From contig NZ_CP061316.1 in the NCBI RefSeq assembly GCF_018688335.1, forward strand, positions 1,178,001 through 1,242,000: 64,000 nucleotides of DNA. The letters are read 5' to 3'. Position 1 is the first letter of the stretch; each line of letters opens with the position of its first letter. Of this stretch, positions 24,482 to 33,157 are shown piece by piece. Position numbers and translations under genes: made by a program. Under the pieces are notes generated by a model that was not told the origin of the DNA, made no database searches, and worked only from the letters and a program-made list of their open reading frames with translations. This stretch comes from Polynucleobacter sp. AP-Jannik-300A-C4. GTDB taxonomy: Bacteria > Pseudomonadota > Gammaproteobacteria > Burkholderiales > Burkholderiaceae.

Positions 24482-25336
24482 TTAAGCAATTAAATGCTTT
24501 AAGCCGCGCTCTAATAAAACACCAATTAAATGTTGTTTTGTTTCTGCACTATTAGTAATGTCTGCAATCGCCTCAATCTCTGCCCTTGCAGCAGTAACTG
24601 CGCTGGCAATTAACTCATCAGTCGCCGGCTTGCCGTCAACTATGGACTGAGCCTTCTTTGCCATTACCGGCGTAGCCCCAACAGAAAAGAAAGTAAAAGC
24701 GCAATCGCTCAGAATATCTCCCGCCTTATTTGCAACCAAGGCTGCTCCTGCAACCGCATAGTCTCCGTGACGACGTGCTAGCTCATGAAAATAAAAAACT
24801 TGATTACTGTTTGCAACTGGGATTTCAGTTGCCACCAGAATTTCATTAGGCTCTAAGGAGGTGGTGTACAGATCAATGAAAAAGTCTTGCGCTGAAACGC
24901 GACGCTCACCATTAGGACCTGCAATTAACATTGTTGCATTGAGTGCCAAGCTACAGGCCGGCCATTCAGCTGCTGGATCTCCGTAAGCCAAGGATCCTCC
25001 CCAGGTGCCTAGATTGCGAATCGCTCTGTGTGCGATATGAGGAACGGCGGCTTTTAGTAATGGTGCATGTTGCGCAATCAATTTTGAGTCTTCAATCTCA
25101 GTATGAGTAACTAAGGCCCCAATACGTAATTGATCGCCAGTTACAGCAATCCCTTTAAGTTCATGTAGATCAGTTATGTCAATCAAAATGCTAGGCTCAG
25201 AGAGGCGCAGATTGAGCGTAGCCAAGAGAGTCTGGCCACCAGCAATCAAACGGGCATCCTCACCAGCTTCAGCCAGCAAAGCTAGGGCCTCGCTGAGGAC
25301 CTTCGGTTTTGCATAATCAAATGCTGCTGCTTTCAT
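24482..25336 (-). CDS. molybdenum hydroxylase FAD subunit (CoxM-like)
   Basis: The 284-residue subunit binds FAD in the VAO/PCMH-like fold and hands electrons to the final acceptor. Visible motifs are IAGGQTLLATLNLRL near residue 31 (the AGGQSLLP equivalent), IRNLGTWGGSLAYGDPAAEWPA near residue 105 (the TxGG motif and flavin contact) and an ELARRHGDYAVAGAAL segment near 187 that closes the second FAD loop. No domain is missing. It is the second gene of the operon, after the CoxG-like gene, with a 40-nt gap to it. Confidence 0.94.
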   Translation of the reverse strand: MKAAAFDYAKPKVLSEALALLAEAGEDARLIAGGQTLLATLNLRLSEPSILIDITDLHELKGIAVTGDQLRIGALVTHTEIEDSKLIAQHAPLLKAAVPHIAHRAIRNLGTWGGSLAYGDPAAEWPACSLALNATMLIAGPNGERRVSAQDFFIDLYTTSLEPNEILVATEIPVANSNQVFYFHELARRHGDYAVAGAALVANKAGDILSDCAFTFFSVGATPVMAKKAQSIVDGKPATDELIASAVTAARAEIEAIADITNSAETKQHLIGVLLERGLKHLIA

Positions 25337-25376
25337 TGCGTCTCCTCCACAACTTTTATATTTATCTTGCCAAGCC

Positions 25377-25853
25377 TTATTCGGCCTGTGCGTCCGGCTC
25401 TAGGGGTAGCACTTCACCACCCAATTCTGTTGCAAATCGCAGAAAAAAATCATCTGCAATCTTTTTAGCAGAAGCGCTAATTAAACGCCCGCCAATTTGT
25501 CCTAACTTCCCCCCAATGGAGGCTTCAGTTGTATACGTAATCAAGGTACCACCTTCAGCAGCCTTTAACTCAACCCGTGAGCGGCCTTTAGCAAAACCTG
25601 CGGCGCCTCCCGACCCCTCAAATGTCATTGAACAGGATTGATCAGGAACAACATCGCTCAACAGAAGCTTTCCCGCGAATCTAGCCCTCACGGGGCCAAT
25701 CTTGAACATCACCTTGGCATGAATCTCCTCTGGAGAGATCCGGCTAATTTCTTCACAGCCGGGAATGGACTTTGCAAGGACGTCAATATCATTCAAGCCC
25801 TTCCATACATCTGGGATTGGAGCCGCAATGAGTTGCTCGCCATTTAGTTCCAT
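25377..25853 (-). CDS. CoxG-family SRPBCC protein
   Basis: The 158-residue protein starts with MELNGEQLIAAPIPDVWKGLNDIDVLAKSIPGCEEI and continues with MTFEGSGGAAGFAKGRSRVEL and a C-terminal KIADDFFLRFATEL, all typical of carbon-monoxide-dehydrogenase subunit G (START/SRPBCC fold). CoxG helps attach Mo hydroxylases to the membrane or links them to quinone; in other operons its role is open. It is the first gene of the Mo-hydroxylase operon, divergent from a TetR gene across 105 bp. A ribosome site (CAAGGAGATGTA) lies directly before the ATG. Confidence 0.9.
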   Translation of the reverse strand: MELNGEQLIAAPIPDVWKGLNDIDVLAKSIPGCEEISRISPEEIHAKVMFKIGPVRARFAGKLLLSDVVPDQSCSMTFEGSGGAAGFAKGRSRVELKAAEGGTLITYTTEASIGGKLGQIGGRLISASAKKIADDFFLRFATELGGEVLPLEPDAQAE

Positions 25854-25895
25854 TACATCTCCTTGGGGTTTGTACGAATAGAGTCTTATCTACCA

Positions 25896-25908
25896 ATTGT
25901 TCAACAAT
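25896..25908. promoter_or_regulatory. candidate TetR operator palindrome
   Basis: ATTGTT-C-AACAAT is a perfect 13-bp dyad in the middle of the 105-bp gap between the divergent CoxG-like and TetR genes. A second dyad, TTTGG (25925-25929) with CCAAA (25939-25943), lies closer to the TetR start. Local palindromes next to a divergent TetR gene are usual operator sites; binding is not shown. Confidence 0.45.
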
Positions 25909-25958
25909 GTACCATTATTTAACTTTTGGTCAATAAGGCCAAATTCGGATAAACCCCG

Positions 25959-26669
25959 ATGACAATGAGTTTCGATCGAGACCGCAGCACAAGAAACAGC
26001 GTCGCTTCAGAAATGACTGTCTCTGAGGTTCCTGCTCGTCGCAGAATGAGCACTGCAGACCGTAAACGGCAAATACTCGATCGCGCAATTCAGTATTTTG
26101 CTAAGCATGGGATTGATGGGCAACTCAGAAACTTAACTAAAGGACTGGGCGTTACCCATACCCTGCTCTATCACTACTTTCCCACAAAAGACGCCTTAAT
26201 TAAGGCCGTCTACGAGGATGTCTTTGAATCACGCTGGAAGCCTGAATGGGAGCAGTTGCTAGACAATAAGGATCTTTCGCCAGAAGAGAAATTCAATGCT
26301 TTTTATATTGACTACTCAAATACAGTTCTCACCTACGATTTCGTGCGTATCTTGATTTTCTCTGGCTTAAGCGATCACTCGATTAGCGACCGATTCTTTG
26401 AGCTACTGCGGGATCGCCTATTGCCCCGTCTTATTCGTGAAACCCGCAAACACTGTGGCCGCACCACTCGTAGCAAGCCTTCGCAGCGGGAATTAGAATT
26501 TTTAATGGGCCTGCATGGTGGTATTTTTTACATCGGAATGCGCCGCTGGATTTATGGGCAAGCCATCTACGACTCCGGCAACCCCAATACTGAGCAAGAA
26601 ATCATTCAAGATCGGATTAGCTCTTATCTCAGTTCAGCAAAAGCTTTATTTACTACTGGTAAAAAATAA
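25959..26669 (+). CDS. TetR/AcrR-family transcriptional regulator
   Basis: The 236-residue protein has a TetR-type DNA-binding domain from about residue 33 (RKRQILDRAIQYFAKHGIDG, then LTKGLGVTHTLLYHYFPTKDALIKAVYEDVF) and a helical ligand-binding domain. The first 30 residues are polar and lack family similarity, so an internal start (for example Met30, RRMSTADRK) is possible. It is divergent from the Mo-hydroxylase operon and immediately upstream of VOC and FAD-monooxygenase genes (1-nt gap), so it likely senses the pathway substrate or intermediate and controls both sides. The ligand is unknown. Confidence 0.9.
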   Translation: MTMSFDRDRSTRNSVASEMTVSEVPARRRMSTADRKRQILDRAIQYFAKHGIDGQLRNLTKGLGVTHTLLYHYFPTKDALIKAVYEDVFESRWKPEWEQLLDNKDLSPEEKFNAFYIDYSNTVLTYDFVRILIFSGLSDHSISDRFFELLRDRLLPRLIRETRKHCGRTTRSKPSQRELEFLMGLHGGIFYIGMRRWIYGQAIYDSGNPNTEQEIIQDRISSYLSSAKALFTTGKK

Positions 26670-26670
26670 T

Positions 26671-27129
26671 ATGACAAACCTCAGCCTAAATCATTTTTCT
26701 ATCCGCAGCTTAGAGATTGAAAAGACCACTCAGTTTTATAGTGAGGTGCTTGGACTAACGGTTGGACCACGCCCAGAGTTTCCATTTCCAGGGGTCTGGC
26801 TTTACAACGGTGATGAAAACGATTGGGCCAATGCAGTACTACATTTAATTGCGATTGATAAAAATGATCCCAACGGTCTCAAGCAATACCTTGGCGAGCG
26901 TGATCCAAGCTCACTCTATGGCTCGGGAGCTGTGGATCACATTGCATTCTTTGCTAAAGGTTTGGAAGCTAAGCTTGCTCAACTAGATAAATTGGGCGTT
27001 CCTTGCAGACAACGTACTGTGCCTGTTTTACAGCTGCACCAACTTTTTTTGGACGATCCTAACGGCATCGTGATTGAATTAAATTACCCTGCTGCTGAAA
27101 AAGCAGCCTTAGATGCTAAGGCTACATAA
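26671..27129 (+). CDS. VOC-fold (glyoxalase/extradiol dioxygenase-like) protein
   Basis: The 152-residue protein starts LNHFSIRSLEIEKTTQFYSEVLGL, a VOC half-fold, and has metal-ligand candidates His8, a His in VLHLIAID, the His in GAVDHIAFFAKG and the Glu in GIVIELNYP, in the usual order. VOC proteins are metal-dependent lyases, isomerases or ring-cleaving dioxygenases. I chose ATG 26671, one base after the TetR stop codon, because the upstream extension of this frame overlaps tetR. Context (TetR, FAD monooxygenase, Mo hydroxylase) suggests a ring-modifying or ring-opening step. The reaction is not known. Confidence 0.88.
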   Translation: MTNLSLNHFSIRSLEIEKTTQFYSEVLGLTVGPRPEFPFPGVWLYNGDENDWANAVLHLIAIDKNDPNGLKQYLGERDPSSLYGSGAVDHIAFFAKGLEAKLAQLDKLGVPCRQRTVPVLQLHQLFLDDPNGIVIELNYPAAEKAALDAKAT

Positions 27130-27135
27130 GCAAAG

Positions 27136-28374
27136 ATGGCAAAAATTCTCGTCATCGGCGGATCGCTTGGAGGCTTATTTGCAGCCAATATATTGCTGCG
27201 CCAAGGTCACGATGTCACCTTATTAGAAAAAGCGATTGGCTCCTTAGATGGTCGGGGTGCGGGGATCGTGACACATGATGCACTTGCAGATGCTTTGCGT
27301 GAAGCGGGTATTGCTGTTGATGACAGTCTAGGAGTTGCCGTATCGAAGCGAGTTACCTTAGGTGTCGATGGTGAGAGCCTGGGCGAAATGCCGCTTCCAC
27401 AGATTCTGACTTCATGGAGTCGCCTGTATCACCTGCTTAAGGAGAATTTTCCGAACGAGCGTTATTTACAGGGCAAGAATGTAAAAACTGTTAGTCAAGA
27501 TTCCAATACCGTTCAAGTAGTTTGTGAGGATGGCAGTAGTTATCAGGCTGAGCTACTAATAGCATCCGATGGCATTCGTTCCGCAGTGAGGGCTCAGGTA
27601 GCACCAAGTATTCAGCCTGAATATGCGGGATATATTGCATGGCGTGGTGTATGCGATGAAAGTCATTTATCGAATTACACCCTAGACACACTCTTTAATT
27701 ATTTTGGCTTTTGCCTTCCCAACGGCGAACAGATGCTGGGCTACCCAGTCGCAGGCCCTGGAAATGACACTCGACCAGGTAAGCGCCGTTATAACTTTGT
27801 ATGGTATCGCCCTGCATCCGAAGATGATGAGCTCGTAAAACTATTGACTGATGCGGATGGTCATCACTACCCAACTGGTATTCCACCACTAAAGGTATCG
27901 TGGAAGCATATTGCTGAAATGCGCAGTATTGCTCGGAAAATCCTGGCGCCTCAATATGCAGAAATTCTAGAGAAAACTGCTTCACCATTTTTACAGGCGA
28001 TATACGATGTTCGTTCAGAGCAAATTGTCTTTGACAGAATTGCCTTAATGGGTGATGCAGCTTTTGTTGGTCGTCCTCATGTTGGGATGGGCGTTACTAA
28101 AGCAGGTGATGAGGCGATGGTGATTGCGCGTCACATCGCCCAATTGGGCGCAACCCCTGCAGCACTGGCAGCTTATAGCAGGGAACGACTTCAGTTGGGT
28201 CAACAGGTTGTTGCAAGAGCCCAATATTTAGGGCGCTATATGCAAGCACAAGGTAGTAAAGGTAGCAGGGACGGCAACAGCCTTCGCAGAAACGCAGATA
28301 CGGTGATGGCTGAGACAGCAATTGATATCAGCACCTTACTGGCACAAGGAAAAGCAGTTCCAGAGTCGTATTAA
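27136..28374 (+). CDS. FAD-dependent aromatic monooxygenase (DHPH-like)
   Basis: The 412-residue protein has the GxGxxG-type FAD motif IGGSLGGLFAANILLRQG, a DG motif ELLIASDGIRSAVRAQ near residue 140 and the GD motif LMGDAAFVGRPHVGMGVTKAGDEA near residue 306. The middle part, EYAGYIAWRGVCDES and YPVAGPGNDTRPGKRRYNFVWYRPA, resembles 2,6-dihydroxypyridine 3-monooxygenase of nicotine breakdown. It should insert one O atom ortho to a ring hydroxyl using NAD(P)H and O2. It follows the VOC gene by 6 nt. The similarity suggests a hydroxypyridine-like or hydroxyaromatic substrate, by inference only. Confidence 0.9.
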   Translation: MAKILVIGGSLGGLFAANILLRQGHDVTLLEKAIGSLDGRGAGIVTHDALADALREAGIAVDDSLGVAVSKRVTLGVDGESLGEMPLPQILTSWSRLYHLLKENFPNERYLQGKNVKTVSQDSNTVQVVCEDGSSYQAELLIASDGIRSAVRAQVAPSIQPEYAGYIAWRGVCDESHLSNYTLDTLFNYFGFCLPNGEQMLGYPVAGPGNDTRPGKRRYNFVWYRPASEDDELVKLLTDADGHHYPTGIPPLKVSWKHIAEMRSIARKILAPQYAEILEKTASPFLQAIYDVRSEQIVFDRIALMGDAAFVGRPHVGMGVTKAGDEAMVIARHIAQLGATPAALAAYSRERLQLGQQVVARAQYLGRYMQAQGSKGSRDGNSLRRNADTVMAETAIDISTLLAQGKAVPESY

Positions 28375-28476
28375 AAAACTAGATGTAGATTTTCGCATTA
28401 ACAGAAGCATTCAGTTAAGATTTACGAAGCAAAAAGTATTCTTATTAATTAACTGTTTTAAATGGAGGAGACAACC

Positions 28477-29712
28477 ATGAAACAAAAAGTAACGAATCAA
28501 ACCAGAAGAAAAATGTTAATCGGTGGAGCTGCTGCAGCAAGCACTCCACTTTGGATGAACATGGCAAGCGCCCAATCTGAAACAATTAAGATTGGCTTCC
28601 CCACCCCATTAACAGGCCCCTTCTCTGCCGAAGCACAGGATCAGGTAAGGGCTGCTGAGCTAGCTATTAAAGAATTTAATGATGCAGGTGGCTTTAACGG
28701 ACGCAAAGCAGAGTTACTAGTAAGAGATACAAAACTCAATGCAGGTGAAGCCGCTACACGTACTCTTGAGTTGATTGAGAAGGATAAAGTGGGTTTTGTT
28801 GTGGGCTCACTTTCTGCTGCAACCCAGCTATCTATCAATGCCGTCTGCAAAGAGCGTAAGGTACTTTTTAACTCTATCAGCCAATCTGATGCGATTAACG
28901 AAGCAAAAGACTGGAGTGTCTACACATTCCACGAGGCATTAAATCCAACTATGACAGCAGGTGCAGTAGCTCGCTACTCCATTCCTCGCTTTGGTAAGAA
29001 GATTGTATTTTTGACTGCCGATTATGCTTATGGCCATGAAATGGTGCGCGCATTTGAGCGTGCCGGCAAGGAGATGGGAGCAACAACATTGGCGGATATC
29101 CGCCACCCACTTGGTACATCAGATTATTCAGCTTTTTTACCGCGGATTAAAGCATTGAATCCTGATATCTTGGTCTTATGCAACTTCGGCCGAGATTTAG
29201 TAAATTCTGCGAAACAATGTACGGATTTTGGCTTGAAATCCAGCATGAAAATTGTGGCACCTGTTTTGCTATATACATCCCGCATTGCAGGTGGTGCAGA
29301 AGCATTTGAAGGTATTGCTGGCGGAACCTCCTACTACTGGGGTCTAGAAGATAGAATTCCTCAGGCCAAGATTTTTAATGATGCCTACAGAAAGGCATAT
29401 AACGGCTCGGTTCCATCCGATTACGGTGCACTTGGATATGCAGGTGTGAAAAGCGTTTTAGCCTCAATCAAGATTGCCAAGTCTACTGAGACCATGAAAG
29501 TAATCAGCGCAATGGAGAATCTCAAGTACGACTGGTATAAAGGCCCTGAGTACTACCGCAAATGCGATCATCAGGCAGTTCAATCCGTGATCATTATTGA
29601 GTCTAAATCAAAGAATATGAAGGATAAGTATGACGTCTTTAATATTCTGACAATTGAACCAACTACCGAGAAAAATATGCGTAGTTGTGCGGAGTTGGGC
29701 CACAAGGCTTAA
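28477..29712 (+). CDS. branched-chain-type ABC transporter substrate-binding protein (Tat signal)
   Basis: The protein (about 411 residues) is a type I periplasmic binding protein of the LivK group, starting after export with IKIGFPTPLTGPFSAEAQDQVRAAELAIKEFNDAGG split across strand 1 and helix 1. A twin-arginine signal (TRRKMLIGGAAAAS, then MASAQS) indicates folded export by Tat. I chose ATG 28477 because GGAGGAG lies just upstream; the ATG at 28462 is part of that leader. It is followed by two hairpins and then livHMGF. The ligand is probably an aromatic or carboxylic acid linked to this catabolic cluster, not necessarily an amino acid. Confidence 0.93.
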   Translation: MKQKVTNQTRRKMLIGGAAAASTPLWMNMASAQSETIKIGFPTPLTGPFSAEAQDQVRAAELAIKEFNDAGGFNGRKAELLVRDTKLNAGEAATRTLELIEKDKVGFVVGSLSAATQLSINAVCKERKVLFNSISQSDAINEAKDWSVYTFHEALNPTMTAGAVARYSIPRFGKKIVFLTADYAYGHEMVRAFERAGKEMGATTLADIRHPLGTSDYSAFLPRIKALNPDILVLCNFGRDLVNSAKQCTDFGLKSSMKIVAPVLLYTSRIAGGAEAFEGIAGGTSYYWGLEDRIPQAKIFNDAYRKAYNGSVPSDYGALGYAGVKSVLASIKIAKSTETMKVISAMENLKYDWYKGPEYYRKCDHQAVQSVIIIESKSKNMKDKYDVFNILTIEPTTEKNMRSCAELGHKA

Positions 29713-29720
29713 ATCTGAAA

Positions 29721-29786
29721 TTCAGGGTGAATCATCTGATTTACCCTGAACCCCTCCCCCAACGCACAGGCTGAGGGGGAGTTTTT
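29721..29786 (+). terminator. tandem hairpins between the binding-protein gene and livH
   Basis: The first hairpin has arms TTCAGGGT and ACCCTGAA (29721-29750) with an additional AAT/ATT pairing. The second has CTCCCCC (29754-29760) with GGGGGAG (29775-29781) followed by five T residues. The second is a good intrinsic terminator, so it probably lets only part of the transcripts reach livHMGF, giving more binding protein than permease. Confidence 0.82.
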
Positions 29787-29798
29787 CTGAGTATATAT

Positions 29799-30683
29799 AT
29801 GACCGGCCTTACATTTGAACTTCTATGCATGCAACTACTGACAGGAATTGCTCTGGGTAGTATTTATGCACTTCTTGCCCTGGGCTTATGCCTTATTTTT
29901 GGCATGCTCAATGTCGTTAATTTTGCCCACGGCGCCTTCTTCATGGTTGGCGCGTTTTTGGGTGTCTATTTTCTTGGCGTAACAGGTAATTTTTGGTTTA
30001 GTTTAATTCTGACGCCAATTACTACCGGAGTCCTTGGATTGCTGACCGAGCGATTCTTAGTCCGCCCACTATACGGACGTGGGATTGACTATCCACTCCT
30101 ACTGACTTTTGGATTGTCGTATGTCTTAATTGAAGCAGTTCGTGTCACTTTTGGCATTGAAGGCCTACCGTCTGTTACCCCTGATGGACTGAAAGGCTCT
30201 CTCGACGTCGGCATCGGCTTCTTTCCCAAGTATCGACTTTTCCTGATTGCCGCTACAGCTGTCATTATTTTTGCAGTTTGGTTTTTCATTCAAAAAACCC
30301 GATACGGCCTAATTATCAAAGCTGGTGCCGCTGACCAAGAGATCGTCAAAGTGCTTGGTGTAGATATCGCCAAAGTATGGCTCATGGTGTTTGGACTTGG
30401 TTGCGCAATTGCCGGCCTCTCCGGAATATTAGCCTCACCCACCCGCTCTGTTAATCCAGAAATGGGTATTCCAATTTTGGCGGAGTCGTTTGTTGTCACA
30501 GTAGTTGGCGGCATGGGCTCACCAGTGGGGGCTGTTGTTGCTGGTTTATTAGTTGGCGTGGTCTACAGCATGACTTCCCTGTTCTTCCCTGACCTATCAG
30601 AACTTTCTATCTTTGTATTGATGGCGGTAGTGCTCTTAATTCGACCACAAGGTTTATTTGGTAAAGCGGGGGCAATGGGTTAA
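29799..30683 (+). CDS. livH: branched-chain-type ABC permease LivH
   Basis: The 294-residue inner-membrane permease has about eight helices and the LivH signatures LTGIALGSIYALLALGLCLIFGMLNVVNFAHGAFFMVGAF split over helices 1-2, GLSYVLIEAVR, and GIPILAESFVVTVVGGMGSPVGAVVAGLLVG in the coupling region. It forms the translocation path with LivM. The start ATG 29799 has only a weak ribosome site and follows the terminator-like hairpin by 12 nt. It is first of four transport genes in one operon. Confidence 0.94.
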   Translation: MTGLTFELLCMQLLTGIALGSIYALLALGLCLIFGMLNVVNFAHGAFFMVGAFLGVYFLGVTGNFWFSLILTPITTGVLGLLTERFLVRPLYGRGIDYPLLLTFGLSYVLIEAVRVTFGIEGLPSVTPDGLKGSLDVGIGFFPKYRLFLIAATAVIIFAVWFFIQKTRYGLIIKAGAADQEIVKVLGVDIAKVWLMVFGLGCAIAGLSGILASPTRSVNPEMGIPILAESFVVTVVGGMGSPVGAVVAGLLVGVVYSMTSLFFPDLSELSIFVLMAVVLLIRPQGLFGKAGAMG

Positions 30684-30698
30684 TCCCCCTGAATACTT

Positions 30699-31658
30699 AT
30701 GAAATCATTCTTCCAACTCATTGCACGTCATCGCGTGCTAGCAAGCAGTCTCTTCTTGATGGTCTTTCCTTTCATCATGCCGTACGAGGCCCTTGCGATC
30801 AACATCTTGATCTTTGGCTTATTTGCCATGGGCTTCAATCTCCTATTTGGTTATATGGGCCTCCTATCATTTGGTCATGCAGCCTTCCTCGGTATTGGTA
30901 GCTACCTCACTGGCATCGGCATCGTCCACTACGGAATGTCCTGGGGGACTGCAATTCTGGTGGGTGTGATCGGTGCAGCTATCGGAGGACTCATTATGGG
31001 TTTTCTAGCAATTCGTACTAGAGGCATCTACTTCTCCATGGTTACGCTGGCATTAGGCCAAATTGTTTTTTATGGTTTTTATAAGGCTGAGAGTTTGACT
31101 GGTGGTGAGAATGGCTTAAGAGGCGTTCGTGTTGATTCCTTCAACATTTTTGGAATCCCAGTTGACTTCCTCAATCCATTAGTGAAGTACTACATCATTC
31201 TCTTTTTTGTAGTCATTGCCATCTGGCTCATCTCCCGGATCCTAAGCTCGCCTCTTGGCGCAGTAATGGAGGCGATTCGTGAGAATGAGAAGCGTGCAGC
31301 TGCATGCGGATTTGATGTAGCTCGCACAAAACTGTTGGTATTTGTATTGTCTGCTGCCATCTGTGGTTTAGCAGGATCATTGCGTGCCCTGCATCTTTCA
31401 ATTGTTCCAATAGATTCACTTCACTATCTCCAATCCGGGCAGGCTGTCATGATGAGCATCTTGGGAGGTATGGGCACTTTCTTTGGTCCATTTATTGGTG
31501 CTGCAGTCATGCTGTATCTAGAGGATGTAGTTACCACCCTTACTAAACATTGGATGGCCGTCATTGGGCTCATCTTTATGTTCTTTGTACTATTCTTCCC
31601 CAAGGGGATCTGGGGAACTATCTTGAGCAAGCTAAACCTCAATCAGGATTCGAAATAA
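30699..31658 (+). CDS. livM: branched-chain-type ABC permease LivM
   Basis: The 319-residue permease has about nine membrane helices and typical LivM motifs: GFNLLFGYMGLLSFGHAAFLGIGSYL, FLAIRTRGIYFSMVTLALGQIVFY and the coupling segment EAIRENEKRAAACGFDVARTKLLVFVLSA. It pairs with LivH to form the pore. It starts 15 nt after livH, and its TAA stop overlaps the livG ATG (TAATG), a sign of coupled translation. The substrate is defined by the binding protein at 28477-29712. Confidence 0.95.
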   Translation: MKSFFQLIARHRVLASSLFLMVFPFIMPYEALAINILIFGLFAMGFNLLFGYMGLLSFGHAAFLGIGSYLTGIGIVHYGMSWGTAILVGVIGAAIGGLIMGFLAIRTRGIYFSMVTLALGQIVFYGFYKAESLTGGENGLRGVRVDSFNIFGIPVDFLNPLVKYYIILFFVVIAIWLISRILSSPLGAVMEAIRENEKRAAACGFDVARTKLLVFVLSAAICGLAGSLRALHLSIVPIDSLHYLQSGQAVMMSILGGMGTFFGPFIGAAVMLYLEDVVTTLTKHWMAVIGLIFMFFVLFFPKGIWGTILSKLNLNQDSK

Positions 31659-32413
31659 TGAGTAGCTCAAACCAAACCCCCATCCTTGAGGCTCGTAATG
31701 TGAGTAAGAGCTTTGGGAAATTCAAAGCCTTGCAGAATGTATCGACCACCTTTATGCCTGGGTCGCTTACAGCAATCATTGGGCCAAATGGTGCTGGCAA
31801 GAGTACATTCTTTAACGTCCTAAGTGGCGCCTTCCCTCCTTCGAGCGGGCAAATCTTGTTTAATGGCAAAGATATTACCGGCATGCAGCAATACGAATTT
31901 GCCCGCATTGGTATCTCTAAGAGTTTTCAAATTACCAACGTGTTTAAGCAGTTAACGGTTCATGAAAATGTCCGCGTTGCTGCACAAATGGAAACAGCAC
32001 GCTACAACTTTTTGCGTAATGCCCAAAGTTACCCGGGGCCAATTGAACTTGCAGACCAGCTTTTGCGTCGCGTGAACTTAGAGCATCTAAGAAATAAAAA
32101 AACGGGTGACTTAGCTCACGGTCAGCAACGTGCTTTAGAGATTGCTATGGCCCTTGCCTGCAACCCGAGTCTTCTATTATTGGATGAACCAACCGCGGGC
32201 ATGTCTCCTGAAGAAACGCTCGTAATGATGGATCTCATTCGCACACTAGCAGATGAGAGAACGGTTATTTTAGTTGAGCATAAGATGAAACTCATCATGG
32301 GTTTATGTAAGCGAATCATTGTTTTACATCATGGTGAGTTTTTAGCTGAAGGCACTCCAGAAGAAATACAAAATAATGCAGAGGTACGACGCGTGTACCT
32401 AGGCCAAGGTTAA
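31658..32413 (+). CDS. livG: branched-chain-type ABC ATPase LivG
   Basis: The 251-residue ATPase has Walker A GPNGAGKST (near residue 44), Q-loop ISKSFQITNVFKQLTV, signature LAHGQQRALEIAMALA and Walker B LLLLDEPTAGMSP. It powers uptake together with LivF. I chose ATG 31658, overlapping the livM stop codon; longer in-frame versions would run into livM. Length is normal for LivG. Confidence 0.95.
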   Translation: MSSSNQTPILEARNVSKSFGKFKALQNVSTTFMPGSLTAIIGPNGAGKSTFFNVLSGAFPPSSGQILFNGKDITGMQQYEFARIGISKSFQITNVFKQLTVHENVRVAAQMETARYNFLRNAQSYPGPIELADQLLRRVNLEHLRNKKTGDLAHGQQRALEIAMALACNPSLLLLDEPTAGMSPEETLVMMDLIRTLADERTVILVEHKMKLIMGLCKRIIVLHHGEFLAEGTPEEIQNNAEVRRVYLGQG

Positions 32414-32437
32414 CGAAGGTTCTTCGAAGGTTCTTAT

Positions 32438-33142
32438 ATGTTGCGTGTAGAAAATTTAAATGCCTGGTACGACCGTAGCCATGTTCTGCAAGGCGTATCT
32501 TTGGAAGTGAACAAAGGGGAAATCGTTACCTTAATGGGTCGCAATGGTGCCGGCAAAACTACTACCCTTCGGTCTTTAATGGGTCTTCTTTCAAAAAGAG
32601 AAGGCAAAGCCTTGATTGATGGTAGCTCCTTCTTGGATCTGGCGGCGCATGAGCGCTACCACTTAGGCTTGGCTTACGTTCCAGAAGATAGACGGATTGT
32701 TCCAGGATTAACTGTTAAAGAAAATTTAGAGTTGGGCGTTATTGCCAAGAAAAGCCGAGGAGATATGAGTGCCTTGGTCGATGAGATCGCTGAAACCTTT
32801 CCACGTCTTAAGGAGAGATTGCATCAAGATGGAACATCGATGTCGGGTGGCGAGCAGCAAATGCTAGCAATCGCACGAGCGATGATTGCTAAGCCTAAAG
32901 TCATACTGCTAGATGAGCCATCAGAGGGAATCATGCCAGTCTTGGTAGAGGAAATGTTTGAGCTGTTTGCCAAACTCAAACAACAGGGTTTAACCATTCT
33001 ATTGGTTGAGCAAAATGTTCAACAAGCACTCAAGATTTCTGACCGAGCCTATATTCTTGATCAAGGTGAAATTGTTTTCCATGACACCGCTCAGAATCTC
33101 CTTAATAACGACGAGGTTCAACAAAAGTATTGCGCTGTTTAA
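32438..33142 (+). CDS. livF: branched-chain-type ABC ATPase LivF
   Basis: The 234-residue ATPase has Walker A GRNGAGKTT near residue 34, signature MSGGEQQMLAIARAM and Walker B VILLDEPSEGIMP, the LivF form with SEG after Walker B. It follows livG by 24 nt; a short direct repeat (GAAGGTTCTTC region, 32415-32434) fills the gap. It completes a full high-affinity importer (binding protein, two permeases, two ATPases). The gene ends 15 bases from a convergent YqaA-like gene, with no terminator seen between them. Confidence 0.95.
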   Translation: MLRVENLNAWYDRSHVLQGVSLEVNKGEIVTLMGRNGAGKTTTLRSLMGLLSKREGKALIDGSSFLDLAAHERYHLGLAYVPEDRRIVPGLTVKENLELGVIAKKSRGDMSALVDEIAETFPRLKERLHQDGTSMSGGEQQMLAIARAMIAKPKVILLDEPSEGIMPVLVEEMFELFAKLKQQGLTILLVEQNVQQALKISDRAYILDQGEIVFHDTAQNLLNNDEVQQKYCAV

Positions 33143-33157
33143 TGCTTTTGCAGCCTC

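Noticed and set aside
21513..25853. Aerobic CO dehydrogenase (coxLSM)
   Set aside because: The large subunit lacks the Cys-containing active-site loop of CO dehydrogenase; only the general Mo-hydroxylase assignment is supported.
28462..28476. ATG 28462 as start of the Tat-exported binding protein
   Set aside because: The bases after it are the GGAGGAG ribosome site for ATG 28477; the longer form would put five acidic or polar residues in front of the Tat signal.
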